From contig NZ_KQ947475.1 of NCBI RefSeq assembly GCF_001506075.1, forward strand, positions 1,173,731 to 1,237,730: a stretch of DNA of 64,000 bases, in the 5' to 3' direction. The position numbers and the translations under genes are program-made. This DNA is from Vibrio sp. MEBiC08052 (lineage in GTDB: Bacteria; Pseudomonadota; Gammaproteobacteria; Enterobacterales; Vibrionaceae). Under the pieces are notes generated by a model. It did not search any database. It had not been told where the DNA came from and saw only the letters and a program-made list of their open reading frames with translations. This document shows, piece by piece, positions 9,147 through 18,610 of the stretch; position 1 is the first letter of the stretch; each line of letters begins with the position of its first letter.

Positions 9147-9447
9147 CCCATCGATAAATATTGTCAATGCTGTGCTCAGTTGGATGACCGTTGGCACGGA
9201 GAATCGGCATTGATTCGCGTCAAGGTCGCTATCATTTTTGAGCGGAATTTTTTGAAGTACGGGGAAAATCGGTGCGAAATGCACACTTAATTATTTCATA
9301 TTTCATTTTGTAATAAAAATAGACCCTGTTATGCATTTTAAACGGTAGTCTGTGTATATGCCTGTCTCACCGCGATAGTGATAATTTCTAGTCAATGGGA
9401 CCGACCTGAAAGTCCACACATTAAAATAAAGAAGTGATGGAGTTACT

Positions 9448-11145
9448 ATGAGCAAAGAGAAACTCTCAGATAACGAACGTTTGAAGAGTCAAAGCAATCA
9501 TCTGCGTGGCACGATATCAGAGGATCTTGCCAATCCGATAACCGGTGGTTTTGAAGGCGACAACTTTCAACTGATTCGTTTTCATGGCATGTATCAGCAA
9601 GATGATCGAGACATTCGAGCACAAAGACAAAAACAGAAACTGGAACCTTTGCATACGGTGATGCTCCGTGTCCGCCTGCCCGGCGGTATTATCACACCGA
9701 AACAGTGGCTGGGCATTGATGAGTTTGCCAGTTTGCATACCGAGTATGGCTCGATTCGAGTCACGAACCGCCAAGCGGTGCAACTGCATGGGGTGTTGAA
9801 ACATAATATTAAACCGGTCCATAAACTGTTGAATACCCTTGGGTTAGATTCTCGTGCCACGGCAGGAGACGTGAACCGTAATGTCCTTTGTACCTCTAAC
9901 CCGGTCGAAAGTGCCTTGCATCAGCAGGCTTATGATTGGGCGAAAAAAATCTCAGAGCATCTGCTACCGAAAACCAATGCGTATGCCGAAGTTTGGTTGG
10001 ATGGTGAAAAAGTCGCAATTAAAGAAGAGCAAGAAACCATTCTCGGTGGTAGTTACTTACCCCGTAAATTCAAGACTGCGGTTGTCATTCCGCCGCAAAA
10101 TGATGTCGATGTTCATGCCAACGATCTGAGTTTTGTGGCAATCGGCGACAACGGAAAACTGATCGGTTTTAATGTGCTGGTCGGTGGCGGACTGGCGATG
10201 ACACAGGGTGATGTGTCCACCTATCCACGCAAAGCCAGTGAGTTCGGTTTTATTGCACTTGATGAGACGTTGGCCGTTGCCGAAGCAGTTGTTTCAACAC
10301 AAAGGGATTGGGGCAACCGTTCCAACCGGAAAAATGCGAAGACCAAATATACGCTGGATCGTATTGGGGTGGATGTCTTTAAGCAAGAAGTGGAAAAACG
10401 GGCGAATGTGACCTTTGCGGATATCAAACCTTATGAGTTTACCGCCCGCGGTGACCGTATCGGTTGGGTCGAAGGTGTCGATGGCGATCATCACCTGACG
10501 CTGTTTATTCCAAGCGGACGTTTCATTGATACCGAAGATAAACCGCTCAAATCAGGCATGGCTGAAATTGCCAAAGTACATCAAGGCGATTTCAGGCTCT
10601 CTCCGAACCAAAATGTCATTGTGGCCGGTGTACCGCAAGACAAAGTCGCAATGATCGATAAAATTGCCCGTGAGTATGGTTTGATTGATCAGTCTGTGAC
10701 CGAGCAGCGGAAAGCATCAATGGCTTGTGTGTCGTTTCCGACGTGTCCCCTTGCGATGGCCGAAGCGGAGCGGGTATTACCCGATATCTCTGCATCCATC
10801 GACAATATTATGCTGAAACATGGTTTAGCGGATCGCGCCTTCGTGTTTCGGATTACCGGCTGCCCGAATGGATGTGGTCGTGCCATGCTGGCCGAAGTGG
10901 GGCTAGTCGGCCGGGCTGTCGGCCGATACGATTTCTATATTGGCGGTAACGTTGAAGGCACCAGAATTCCTCGTCTCCACCAAGTCAACCAGCCTATTGA
11001 AGAGATACTGACCATGCTGGATCAATATGTTGCCCGTTGGGCAACGGAAGGGGAACCCGATGAGGCATTTGGTGATTTTGTGATCAGAATCGGCCTGGTC
11101 AAACCCGTCCTGAATTCGACCATTGATTTCCATCTTGTTGAGTAA
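9448..11145 (+). CDS. Sulfite reductase hemoprotein (CysI-type) paralogue
   Basis: A 565-residue sirohaem and [4Fe-4S] reductase closely resembling E. coli CysI throughout (for example [42 protein letters not shown]). CysI reduces sulfite to sulfide by six electrons. The cluster and sirohaem ligands are present: Cys427 and Cys433 in CVSFPTC, Cys472 and Cys476 in CPNGC. No flavoprotein CysJ and no cysH are adjacent, so the electron donor is unknown. From memory, a ferredoxin-sulfite-reductase-like gene lies beside cioAB in a cyanotrophic Pseudomonas, which suggests a role in cyanide response, perhaps sulfide or sulfur supply. A housekeeping cysI probably lies elsewhere. Confidence 0.9.
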   Translation: MSKEKLSDNERLKSQSNHLRGTISEDLANPITGGFEGDNFQLIRFHGMYQQDDRDIRAQRQKQKLEPLHTVMLRVRLPGGIITPKQWLGIDEFASLHTEYGSIRVTNRQAVQLHGVLKHNIKPVHKLLNTLGLDSRATAGDVNRNVLCTSNPVESALHQQAYDWAKKISEHLLPKTNAYAEVWLDGEKVAIKEEQETILGGSYLPRKFKTAVVIPPQNDVDVHANDLSFVAIGDNGKLIGFNVLVGGGLAMTQGDVSTYPRKASEFGFIALDETLAVAEAVVSTQRDWGNRSNRKNAKTKYTLDRIGVDVFKQEVEKRANVTFADIKPYEFTARGDRIGWVEGVDGDHHLTLFIPSGRFIDTEDKPLKSGMAEIAKVHQGDFRLSPNQNVIVAGVPQDKVAMIDKIAREYGLIDQSVTEQRKASMACVSFPTCPLAMAEAERVLPDISASIDNIMLKHGLADRAFVFRITGCPNGCGRAMLAEVGLVGRAVGRYDFYIGGNVEGTRIPRLHQVNQPIEEILTMLDQYVARWATEGEPDEAFGDFVIRIGLVKPVLNSTIDFHLVE

Positions 11146-11157
11146 ACAGGATTGGCG

Positions 11158-11886
11158 ATGATGAAAGCAGAACTATCTCAATGTGTTGCTTTTTTTCAGC
11201 TCGATGAGCCACCGGCTTCGGTGGCTCATTCGCTTCAGCCTTATAGTTGCAATTTAATAGCAAGACTCAAGCTCGATCATGAGTCGATTTGGCTTGTTGA
11301 TTTAAATCGTGAGACCGTATCATTTGAGCAATTACAGAGAGTCTCTTGTATTGTGTTTGCCGGGTTGTGGCCTATCAGGCCGCGCCAAATCGAGCGGCAT
11401 GCGATTCGGTGTCTAGTCTCACATATTCTCCATCTCGGCATCCCTGTGCTCTTCATCGGCAGCACGGAACGTTTTCTTTTTGAAGCACTCGGTTATGAGT
11501 CTTTTATGCCAACGTCGCGGTTTGGTTTGAATATGGTTCAGCCAAGTAATATGTCAGACCGGCTGACAACGAGTCATGATTTATCTTGGGGGTGGGTGGT
11601 CAATGATATGGTTGCGACGGATTTTACTGCGGATACGGTTGTTCTCGAACGTGACCTTAACGGTATGCCGATGCTGATTTGTCACGCAGAACATATTTAT
11701 TCCAGTTCTGCTGCTTTGGGGGTGACATGGCATGAGATGGCGAGTTGGCTGTACGCTTATCCCGAGCATTTGCAAGGCAATGAAGCGATTATCGAGCATC
11801 ACTGGAGTGACGATGAGGGGCTCACCTTCATTCAGCAATTTATTCAGCGTTGGTATCAGGTGAGTGATAATGCATGTGTTCACTAA
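11158..11886 (+). CDS. Degenerate class I glutamine amidotransferase-like protein
   Basis: A 242-residue protein encoded 12 bp after the reductase and likely cotranscribed. It looks like a class I amidotransferase fold: CIVFAGLWPI precedes a nucleophile-elbow-like stretch (PVLFIGSTERFLFEALG), and a late LGVTWHEMASWL resembles the region around the catalytic His. The position where the nucleophilic Cys should fall appears to be Gly, so glutamine hydrolysis is unlikely. A relation to MetA-type acyltransferases is also conceivable. No function is assigned. The start at 11158 follows CAGGA by six bases; a second ATG follows directly. Confidence 0.55.
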   Translation: MMKAELSQCVAFFQLDEPPASVAHSLQPYSCNLIARLKLDHESIWLVDLNRETVSFEQLQRVSCIVFAGLWPIRPRQIERHAIRCLVSHILHLGIPVLFIGSTERFLFEALGYESFMPTSRFGLNMVQPSNMSDRLTTSHDLSWGWVVNDMVATDFTADTVVLERDLNGMPMLICHAEHIYSSSAALGVTWHEMASWLYAYPEHLQGNEAIIEHHWSDDEGLTFIQQFIQRWYQVSDNACVH

Positions 11887-12026
11887 CTGGGTATACATGT
11901 TCCCGGGTATCAATGTCCTGGGTATCATGTGGTGCTACGGTTCAACGGTTTCAAAGCTGATCCGTTTAAACCTGATCTGTTTATGATGAGCGGTTCAAGG
12001 TGAACCGTGCAATGGAAAGCAGCCAT

Positions 12027-12056
12027 AAAAAGCCGGATCCTGTGACAGGATCCGGC
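12027..12056 (-). terminator. Terminator of the cellulase gene
   Basis: GCCGGATCCTGT at 12032-12043 pairs with ACAGGATCCGGC at 12045-12056. On the minus strand the hairpin is followed by a run of T (positions 12031-12027), as expected for a rho-independent terminator after the minus-strand cellulase. Confidence 0.8.
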
Positions 12057-12112
12057 GATTTGGTTTATCTGACTGACCGACACTTGTCGGGGTCAGAGAG
12101 TGGATTGCTGAT

Positions 12113-14329
12113 TTACTCTGCCGGTGGGCCTGCTGGCTGATCAACCGGTGGATAAGCATTTTCTAACAGGTGTTGGAACCCTGCTGAATACCAACGACCA
12201 GCGTGTGGCGCATTATCCATCGCACCTGTAGGCAATGGTGCAGAAGTACTCATTTTGTCTGGGTCACACATTGGATCGTACTGCTTCGCTGGGTCATCCG
12301 GATCAGGCTGATAGTCTGGTTCAGAGACACCATCTGATTCACCCGGTGGTTTCACCCACACGAAAGCATCCACGCCGGCATAAGGGTCAGCCCATGGTTT
12401 GTAGCCGATACCACTGGGTTGGTTACACCAGTTACCGCGGTGATGGCGACGGTCGATCCGGGATTCATCCACATAGGTATTTTTATCGGATGAATAACTG
12501 ACATGTGTCGGCCGGTCAGGACCGCCCCAGCCATTTCGTCCGGTATCAATCAACATCCCGATAGTGGTTGGTGCACCTTTCGCAATCATCCGTTTGCGGA
12601 ATTCAATCGCATAGTCTTTCTCATCAAAGTTCGGGTTCCATTCATAGAAATCCGCACTCCGAATCGGACCACCTCCGACATTTTTGGTTGGATCAGGGAG
12701 ATAAGTTTCAACCAGCGGACTGTAGTTCGCGGTGTTGGTGACGAAACCGGCAACACTGCCCCAGCCTGCATCTGTACCTTTGATCACGTCAGAAATCATG
12801 GTGATTGCCGGACCAAAGTTACTATCCCAGCCTAACCAACCAGAGTGCGCCGCATCAATGTACGAATAGACGTTCTTAATCGGTGAGAACTTGTTGAGTG
12901 CGTAGGTGATCCCTTCACGGTAACCGCCTTCACCAGCTGCTTCTCGACATTTTGGTATATCGATATTGGTGACGAGGTTTGGTAAAGAGTCAAGTTCGAT
13001 GATCGCCGCAATCCGGATATTTTTATATTTCGGATCGGCAAAGATTTCTGCAATTGGGTCGATAAATTCATTTTTATAGCGAACCATGTCGCCTTTAGAA
13101 ATGAGCAATTCACCATTGGAGGCCACGGCCTTACAGTCACGGTTTGGTAAGTCATAGACTACAACCGTAAACAGATTCGCACCTTGTTTGAGTGCTTCAT
13201 CTAAGTGAGCACGCAGTCCCATTCTACTGTCTGTTCCTGCAATCGCACCGATTCGGTCGAGCCATACCCCGGTGTTCTGGTTAGACACAGCGCTACCGCC
13301 CGGTTCTGCCGCTGCTAAAGCAGACCACTCTGGGTTGACATACCAAGTTACATCACGGAATGGGTTGTCCACTCGTTCTGTGGTCGGTGGGACATCATCA
13401 TCGGTGACATTGACCGTTTTGATGATTTTGCTGGTATCCATGCCATCGCTGACAATTAATGAGACGGTATATTTACCGGGATCCGCATAAGTGTGTGACG
13501 TTGTGACACCTGAACCTGTTGCACCATCACCGAAGTCCCAGATATAGGTAAGGACATCATTATCTGCGTCGGTTGAAGCAGACGCATCAAAGTTGACCAA
13601 TAACGGGGCTTGTCCGGATGCCGGTGTCACAGTCATGGCCGCCACGGGTGGTGTATTGCCAGATTCGGTTGTGACATTGATCACCACGTTGGCAGTATCG
13701 ACGCCTGTGCCATCACTAACGGTCAGTTTGGCAGTGTACTCGCCGGGTTCGGTATAGGTATGCAGCACATCTTTGCCCGTACCGGTTTCTCCATCACCGA
13801 AATCCCAGATGTAGGTTAATGCATCGCCGTCTGCATCGGTTGAACCACCGGCACTAAAGCTGACTTCGAGCGGTGCAATGCCAGAAACCGGTGTTGCATC
13901 GGCAACAGCGTCAGGTAAATGATTCGGTGGCGGGGTGTCTCCACCACCACTACAGGTTGAACCCATTAATTCGACATGCGCAGCACTGGTGCTATTGCGG
14001 GTTCCCATAAAGTTAACCGCTAAGCTTTGGCCTTTTTTAATGGTTCCGTTCCACTCGGTGTTCACAATGTAATAGGGGTTATCCCCTGAAAGTGCACCAC
14101 TCCAAGATTGCGTGACAGCCACGCCAGCCGGATATTTCATCCCAATCTGCCAGCCATTGATATCTGCATTCTCGTCATTAGTGATGGTCACAACGCCTTG
14201 AAATCCACCATCCCATTCATTGGTTAATGAATATGAACAGGATGCAGCTTGTGCGCCGACTGACGACAAGGCCGCACCCAGTGCCAAAACCAGCGGTAAC
14301 AACCGGAGTTGTTTCTGCCTTTTTCTCAT
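12113..14329 (-). CDS. Secreted GH6 cellulase with CBM2 and two PKD domains
   Basis: A 738-residue exported glycoside hydrolase. A signal peptide (MRKRQKQLRLLPLVLALGAALSSVGAQA) precedes a CBM2 cellulose-binding domain at about 29-125 (SYSLTNEWDGGFQG, two flanking Cys). Two PKD repeats follow at about 140-305, both with TYIWDFGDG. The GH6 catalytic domain runs from about 320 to the end and shows the family motif IIELDSLPNLVTN with its acidic residue, plus SGWLGWDSN and FVWVKPPGESDG. GH6 enzymes cut beta-1,4-glucan with inversion and include cellobiohydrolases and endoglucanases; sequence inspection does not settle which. The start was chosen because TAGGAGG lies seven bases upstream; ten further codons are open. 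Confidence 0.93.
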   Translation of the reverse strand: MRKRQKQLRLLPLVLALGAALSSVGAQAASCSYSLTNEWDGGFQGVVTITNDENADINGWQIGMKYPAGVAVTQSWSGALSGDNPYYIVNTEWNGTIKKGQSLAVNFMGTRNSTSAAHVELMGSTCSGGGDTPPPNHLPDAVADATPVSGIAPLEVSFSAGGSTDADGDALTYIWDFGDGETGTGKDVLHTYTEPGEYTAKLTVSDGTGVDTANVVINVTTESGNTPPVAAMTVTPASGQAPLLVNFDASASTDADNDVLTYIWDFGDGATGSGVTTSHTYADPGKYTVSLIVSDGMDTSKIIKTVNVTDDDVPPTTERVDNPFRDVTWYVNPEWSALAAAEPGGSAVSNQNTGVWLDRIGAIAGTDSRMGLRAHLDEALKQGANLFTVVVYDLPNRDCKAVASNGELLISKGDMVRYKNEFIDPIAEIFADPKYKNIRIAAIIELDSLPNLVTNIDIPKCREAAGEGGYREGITYALNKFSPIKNVYSYIDAAHSGWLGWDSNFGPAITMISDVIKGTDAGWGSVAGFVTNTANYSPLVETYLPDPTKNVGGGPIRSADFYEWNPNFDEKDYAIEFRKRMIAKGAPTTIGMLIDTGRNGWGGPDRPTHVSYSSDKNTYVDESRIDRRHHRGNWCNQPSGIGYKPWADPYAGVDAFVWVKPPGESDGVSEPDYQPDPDDPAKQYDPMCDPDKMSTSAPLPTGAMDNAPHAGRWYSAGFQHLLENAYPPVDQPAGPPAE

Positions 14330-15103
14330 TTCTAGCCTCCTACGGTTAGTTTTATGCATATTTTCTCAATCTTCCTGATTAAGATTTTCTTTTTATACTA
14401 CTGATTAAAATATTATTTACGCGAATGGTTTATCAATAAACATTCATACTATTTGGGTCTAGATGGCTCTTATGTTAGCGTCAAGAAATTGAGATGAAAT
14501 AATATAAATAATTCTATTTATTGTGAGGAGTTCCACGAAATAAAGGGCGGTGAATAAGTAAATAATCAATTTTTATTTTATGTGTTAAATGAAATTAAAA
14601 CAAAATTTCACTAATTAATTTGTAATTTAAGTGTTTGATTTTATTGTTTTTGTTTTTTGTTATTCTCATTATGTTTTTTCGTTTTTTTATTTAAATTATT
14701 GTATTTTAATATGATATTAATATTTAATTTTATAAGGTGTAAATATTATAATATGACGTACTATATATTGATGTTTTCTTTAGTTTTCAGGCTGAGTTAG
14801 GAGTGTATTTTGAAAGAGTGTTACAAATATTTGGAATGCTTATCACTGATTATTTTAAATTTTATAAGCTTCCATTGTGCCATTTTTAAATAAAAACGAG
14901 TGAATGGGAGATTATTTTTATGCAATATGGTGAATATACAGTGTGAGTCAATTCATTGCATCATTCAGGGGGGACAGCCGCCAAAGATGTTTGTGTTTGG
15001 TCTCGATATGAATGAGGCGCAACGATTTTCTCTGGGTTGGGGTAGCGTTTCATATTACACTGCTCCTCTTCGAAACACGACCAGCAATCAAAGGCCTGCC
15101 CAG
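14330..15103. other. Long A+T-rich intergenic region between divergent genes
   Basis: About 770 bp with no gene I can support. It is strongly A+T-rich, with many T and A runs from 14,390 to 14,890, and must hold the promoters of the divergent cellulase and NYN-domain genes. An open frame continuous with the NYN gene begins at 14,900, but its upstream 68 codons do not resemble the family. Confidence 0.6.
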
Positions 15104-15580
15104 ATGAAAAAAGTTCTGTTACTTGTTGACGTACAAAACGTGTATTACACCACCCGACAAGCCTATCAACGTCACCTGAATTACAACAAATTATGGGCCA
15201 AAACGACTGAGAACCGGGAAGTTGTAAAGGCAATTGCCTATGCGATTGACCGGGGGGATCCGAAGCAACAGGAATTTCAGAATATCCTGAGAGCGATCGG
15301 TTTCGAGGTCAAACTGAAACCCTTTATTCAACGAGCAGATGGTTCAGCAAAAGGGGACTGGGATGTCGGGATTACCATTGATGCAATGGAGTATGCAGCA
15401 GATGTCGATACTGTTGTGCTGGTTTCCGGAGATGGTGATTTTGATGTGTTGGTGAAAAAACTATCTGCTGATAAAGGTAAATGGGTTGAAGTGTATGGTG
15501 TGCCTGAACTGACCTCGGTTACTTTGATGCAGGCAGCCAGCCAATATATTCCGATTGACGCTGAGCTGTTGATGGCATAA
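15104..15580 (+). CDS. NYN-domain (LabA/DUF88-like) putative ribonuclease
   Basis: A 158-residue protein of the NYN family, a PIN-like nuclease fold. Conserved acidic residues are visible: LLLVDVQNVYYT near the N-terminus, GDWDVGITIDAMEYA in the middle and VLVSGDGDFDVLV after it. Related proteins are thought to cut RNA with bound metal, but I know of no defined substrate for this group. The start at MKKVLLLVD was chosen because the domain begins there and AAAGG lies nine bases upstream. It appears monocistronic, and a strong hairpin follows. Confidence 0.8.
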   Translation: MKKVLLLVDVQNVYYTTRQAYQRHLNYNKLWAKTTENREVVKAIAYAIDRGDPKQQEFQNILRAIGFEVKLKPFIQRADGSAKGDWDVGITIDAMEYAADVDTVVLVSGDGDFDVLVKKLSADKGKWVEVYGVPELTSVTLMQAASQYIPIDAELLMA

Positions 15581-15581
15581 G

Positions 15582-15609
15582 ACTCCGCGGACGCAGATAG
15601 CCGCGGAGT
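15582..15609. terminator. Hairpin between convergent NYN and aminotransferase genes
   Basis: ACTCCGCGG at 15582-15590 pairs perfectly with CCGCGGAGT at 15601-15609. There is no T-tract, so terminator function is inferred from the position between two convergent genes. Confidence 0.5.
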
Positions 15610-15638
15610 GCAATGAATTGTGATTTGCGCAGCGGCGT

Positions 15639-16793
15639 TTAATTTAAATAAGCTTTTAGCCCGTCGGCCAGACGGTTGACGGCTTCGGTCAGTTCTTCCG
15701 GACTGGCATTGGTAAAATTCAGTCGTAATGCCGCAGGCGACGGGGCAGCATCGGGATAAAAGACCGGGCTCGGTACGACCGCCACACCTTTATCCAACAT
15801 CGTTTTTGCCAGCGCAAATGTGTCGCAATCCGGCAGAGAAAGCCAGATGAACATTCCACCGTTAATTGGTTTGATATGACAACCTTGAGGCAGTTGTTGA
15901 CTCAGGGCGGTATACAGACAGTCATAACGGGACTGATATAAACGACGGATGCGCTGGATATGCTGCTCAAAATCGGGGTGTTGCAATAGCCCGAGCAGCA
16001 GCGCTTGCATTGGGACACTGGAGTGCAGATCCGCACCCTGTTTGACTTTGATTAATGGCTCCAGATCACTGCGCTTCCCTGTGACCACACCGATTCTTAG
16101 CCCCGGAGAGGCAATTTTAGAAAATGAACGTAAGACAATCGCATGGTTCGGACAAAAATCAGAAACCAGTGGCAGCGCTTCACCGCTGAAGCGTAGCTCG
16201 CGATAGGGCGCATCTTCAATCAAAACCACATTGTATTGGCAACAGAGTGTTGCGACTTGCTGGCGAACCGACAGGCTCCAGCACACCCCGGTCGGGTTGT
16301 GAAAATCAGGCACCGCATAGAAGGCTTTCGGTTGCTGTTGCTGAAAGCACTGTTCGAGCAACGCGATATCCGGGCCATCTTCCGTTTGAGGCACGGTAAC
16401 AATATTGGCCTGAACCAGATTAAAAACCTGCATGGCACCCAGATAACTGGGGGCTTCCATCGCAATGGTATCTTGCGGATTAAAGTAAGCTCTGGCGATA
16501 AGATCTAACCCTTGCTGTGAGCCGGTACAGATCATGGCCGTGTGCGTGTCAGGTAACTGATACAGCTCGTGCAGATAGTTGATAAGGGGTTGATAACCGG
16601 CGGTTGCACCGTATTGAAAGATCTCCGGCATGTGTGCCAGTTTTTCCAGTGTTGGTTGCATCAGCGCAATCGGGAATGTTTGTTCGTCCGGCAGGCCTCC
16701 GGCCAGTGAAATTACATTTTTATCGGTGGCGGCACTAAGGATCTCTCGGATATAAGATGAACGGGTTTGTTGTAATGAGTGCGCAATTTCCAT
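15639..16793 (-). CDS. PLP-dependent aminotransferase class I (2-aminoadipate aminotransferase-like)
   Basis: A 384-residue fold-type I aminotransferase. SLAGGLPDEQTFP near the N-terminus, the DFHNPTGVCW region, VLIEDAPYRELRF and the PLP-lysine region RSFSKIASPGLRIG are all as in the LysN/KAT-II-like subgroup. These enzymes transfer amino groups between broad ranges of amino acids and 2-oxoacids, so the substrate cannot be named. The length is normal and no defect is seen. It is divergent from an AraC-GyrI regulator, which may control it. Confidence 0.88.
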   Translation of the reverse strand: MEIAHSLQQTRSSYIREILSAATDKNVISLAGGLPDEQTFPIALMQPTLEKLAHMPEIFQYGATAGYQPLINYLHELYQLPDTHTAMICTGSQQGLDLIARAYFNPQDTIAMEAPSYLGAMQVFNLVQANIVTVPQTEDGPDIALLEQCFQQQQPKAFYAVPDFHNPTGVCWSLSVRQQVATLCCQYNVVLIEDAPYRELRFSGEALPLVSDFCPNHAIVLRSFSKIASPGLRIGVVTGKRSDLEPLIKVKQGADLHSSVPMQALLLGLLQHPDFEQHIQRIRRLYQSRYDCLYTALSQQLPQGCHIKPINGGMFIWLSLPDCDTFALAKTMLDKGVAVVPSPVFYPDAAPSPAALRLNFTNASPEELTEAVNRLADGLKAYLN

Positions 16794-16886
16794 GTCTGTT
16801 CCTGTTTGCTGTTTTATTGTTCGGACTGTTTTCTATGGAGCACAGCCTCTAGAGGAGAGATAGTACAGGGGATTGCTTAAATACGA

Positions 16887-16922
16887 ATGTCCATTTATGC
16901 TGAACAATATGTCCATTTATGC
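16887..16922 (+). promoter_or_regulatory. Pair of 14-bp direct repeats upstream of the AraC-GyrI gene
   Basis: ATGTCCATTTATGC occurs at 16887-16900 and again at 16909-16922, exactly 22 bp apart or about two helical turns. AraC-type proteins often bind direct repeats with this phasing, so this may be an autoregulatory operator in the divergent region. It would favour translation starting at 16935. Confidence 0.4.
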
Positions 16923-16934
16923 GATTTATCGGTT

Positions 16935-17804
16935 ATGAGCCGCCATCATATTTCCCGAATCAATGATGTTCTCTTTTATATTCATAAAGATATCAGTAAA
17001 GAGTTGTCAGCCAAGGCGTTAGCCGATGTGGCGGCTTATTCCGAGCAGCATTTTCATCGAGTGTTTAAACAGACGGTCGGTGAGTCGATTCATCAGTATA
17101 TCCGGCGCACACGGATGGAGTATGCGGCCAATCAGCTGATGTTTGATCCAACATCTTCGGTGTCGGAGATCGCCAGTAACTGTGGTTTCAGTTCCGCGTC
17201 TTCATTCAGCCGGGCTTTTAAAGCAACATTCCAGATGTATCCCGGTCAGTGGCGGCAGCATGATATGGGGACTGCTGAAAAACCTTATCTCAAAGATCCG
17301 GAAATCGCAGCCGGCTATCAGCGTGTAGCAAGTCGGGTATTACAGCCAACCAAAATTTTAGACGTCCCGGATCGCATGGCGGCTTACGTGCGACATACGG
17401 GGTACAACCGCTCCATTCGCCATGCTTGGTTGGTTTTGAAAGCGTGGGCGGAGAGTGAAGGGCGTGATGACACGACTCAGTTTGGCTTGCACCATTCGAA
17501 CCCCGCCTGGGTCGCGTTGGACAAATGTCGCTACGTGGCCTGCCTTGAAATCGACCGGCCGTTGCCGTTTCGGGGGATCGTGAATCAGATGGTGATCCCC
17601 GGCGGCTTACATGCCGTGTTTCATTTACAAGGGATATATGGTGAGTTGCTGCCGTATATCAGCCAGATTATGGAGCAGTGGCTACCGACGTCTGGGTTTA
17701 AGTTACGCTCGACACCGGCTTATGTTCACTATCATCAAAATCACTTTCTCCATCCTGATGAACAGTTTGAGTTAGATTTTTATTTGCCGGTGAAATTCTT
17801 TTAA
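16935..17804 (+). CDS. AraC-family regulator with C-terminal GyrI-like domain
   Basis: A 289-residue protein. The N-terminal 105 residues are an AraC DNA-binding domain (LADVAAYSEQHFHRVFKQTVGESI, then IASNCGFSSASSFSRAFKATF). From about 130 to the end lies a GyrI-like effector-binding domain with MAAYVRHTGYN and the closing FELDFYLPV. This arrangement is found in SbmC/Rob-like regulators that respond to small molecules. The frame is open to an ATG at 16887, but neither start has a clear ribosome-binding site. I prefer 16935 because the DNA between carries a direct repeat and the domain begins there. Confidence 0.82.
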   Translation: MSRHHISRINDVLFYIHKDISKELSAKALADVAAYSEQHFHRVFKQTVGESIHQYIRRTRMEYAANQLMFDPTSSVSEIASNCGFSSASSFSRAFKATFQMYPGQWRQHDMGTAEKPYLKDPEIAAGYQRVASRVLQPTKILDVPDRMAAYVRHTGYNRSIRHAWLVLKAWAESEGRDDTTQFGLHHSNPAWVALDKCRYVACLEIDRPLPFRGIVNQMVIPGGLHAVFHLQGIYGELLPYISQIMEQWLPTSGFKLRSTPAYVHYHQNHFLHPDEQFELDFYLPVKFF

Positions 17805-17912
17805 GGCAACAGCCTAACTATTTTCCATAAGTGATTCTCGTGGCATTCATAATAAACTCATGGCATTTTAATAATGCGTTGTGCTATTACGGTCATATAG
17901 GAGAGAGGGGCA

Positions 17913-18278
17913 GTGAATAAAATTAATATTCGTGAAAAATTCGGACAGTTCTCCGAAGTATGGACACCAAAAATTATCGCTGAATCCAACGGTCAGCTGG
18001 TAAAAATCGCCAAAGGGAATGGTGAGCTGGTATGGCATGCACATGAGCATGAAGATGAACTGTTTATTGTGTTTCAAGGCCAGCTGACTTTACAACTGAG
18101 GGATAAAAATATTGTGCTCAATCCCGGTGAGATGTATATCGTCCCCAAAGGTGTCGAGCACTGCCCGAAAGCAGAGCCAGATACACATTTTATGATGGTT
18201 GAGCCGGCATCGACGGCTCATACCGGAGAGATCCAAAGTGAAGTTACCGTCTCTTCAGAGCAGCAAGAGTGGATTTAG
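17913..18278 (+). CDS. Cupin-domain protein
   Basis: A 121-residue single-domain cupin with the metal-binding motif HAHEHEDELFIVFQG and the second motif LNPGEMYIVPKGVEH. Small cupins include isomerases, dioxygenases and binding proteins, so no reaction is assigned. The start is GTG at 17913 with GGAGAGAGGGG just upstream. It stands alone before the A+T-rich island. Confidence 0.82.
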   Translation: MNKINIREKFGQFSEVWTPKIIAESNGQLVKIAKGNGELVWHAHEHEDELFIVFQGQLTLQLRDKNIVLNPGEMYIVPKGVEHCPKAEPDTHFMMVEPASTAHTGEIQSEVTVSSEQQEWI

Positions 18279-18610
18279 CGGCACAATAGGTTGGCTTCGT
18301 ATGTATTCGTTTAATCGTTCGAGTCATCATAACGTTTAGGGTGTAATCTTTCCCGGACATGCGCTATTGAAGCCCAGCATACTGGGCTTGGCACTCTAAC
18401 TATATCAAGTCATTGATTGGAAGCTATATCGGTGCAGTGATCTATATTTAGGAACAGCTATTTCAGCATGGATATTAAATACATATAACACCTATCTAAC
18501 AGTATTTTGCCATATAATATGCTTCGATTGTTCTGTATAAATATCCAATATATTTCACGATAATTATCAGATACTTCTATATTGAGTAGAAAGATAATAT
18601 ATGGTATTCG
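18279..18610. other. Intergenic left edge of the A+T-rich island
   Basis: No gene is seen in these 332 bp. A hairpin (AAGCCCAG at 18370-18377 with CTGGGCTT at 18382-18389, loop CATA) may end the cupin transcript, although no T-tract follows. From about 18,420 base composition becomes clearly A+T-rich, marking the left side of the biosynthetic island. Confidence 0.5.

Noticed and set aside
10200..11133. Several antisense open frames inside the CysI paralogue
   Set aside because: They lie wholly within a well-supported gene, differ in frame and have no family resemblance, so they are chance openings.
14900..15103. Longer N-terminus for the NYN protein
   Set aside because: The 68 extra codons are in A+T-rich spacer and show no similarity to the family; the domain begins at MKKVLLLVD.
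18370..18389. Hairpin after the cupin gene as a rho-independent terminator
   Set aside because: The 8-bp stem is good, but no T-tract follows on either strand and it is 90 bp from the stop codon, so I did not list it as a terminator.
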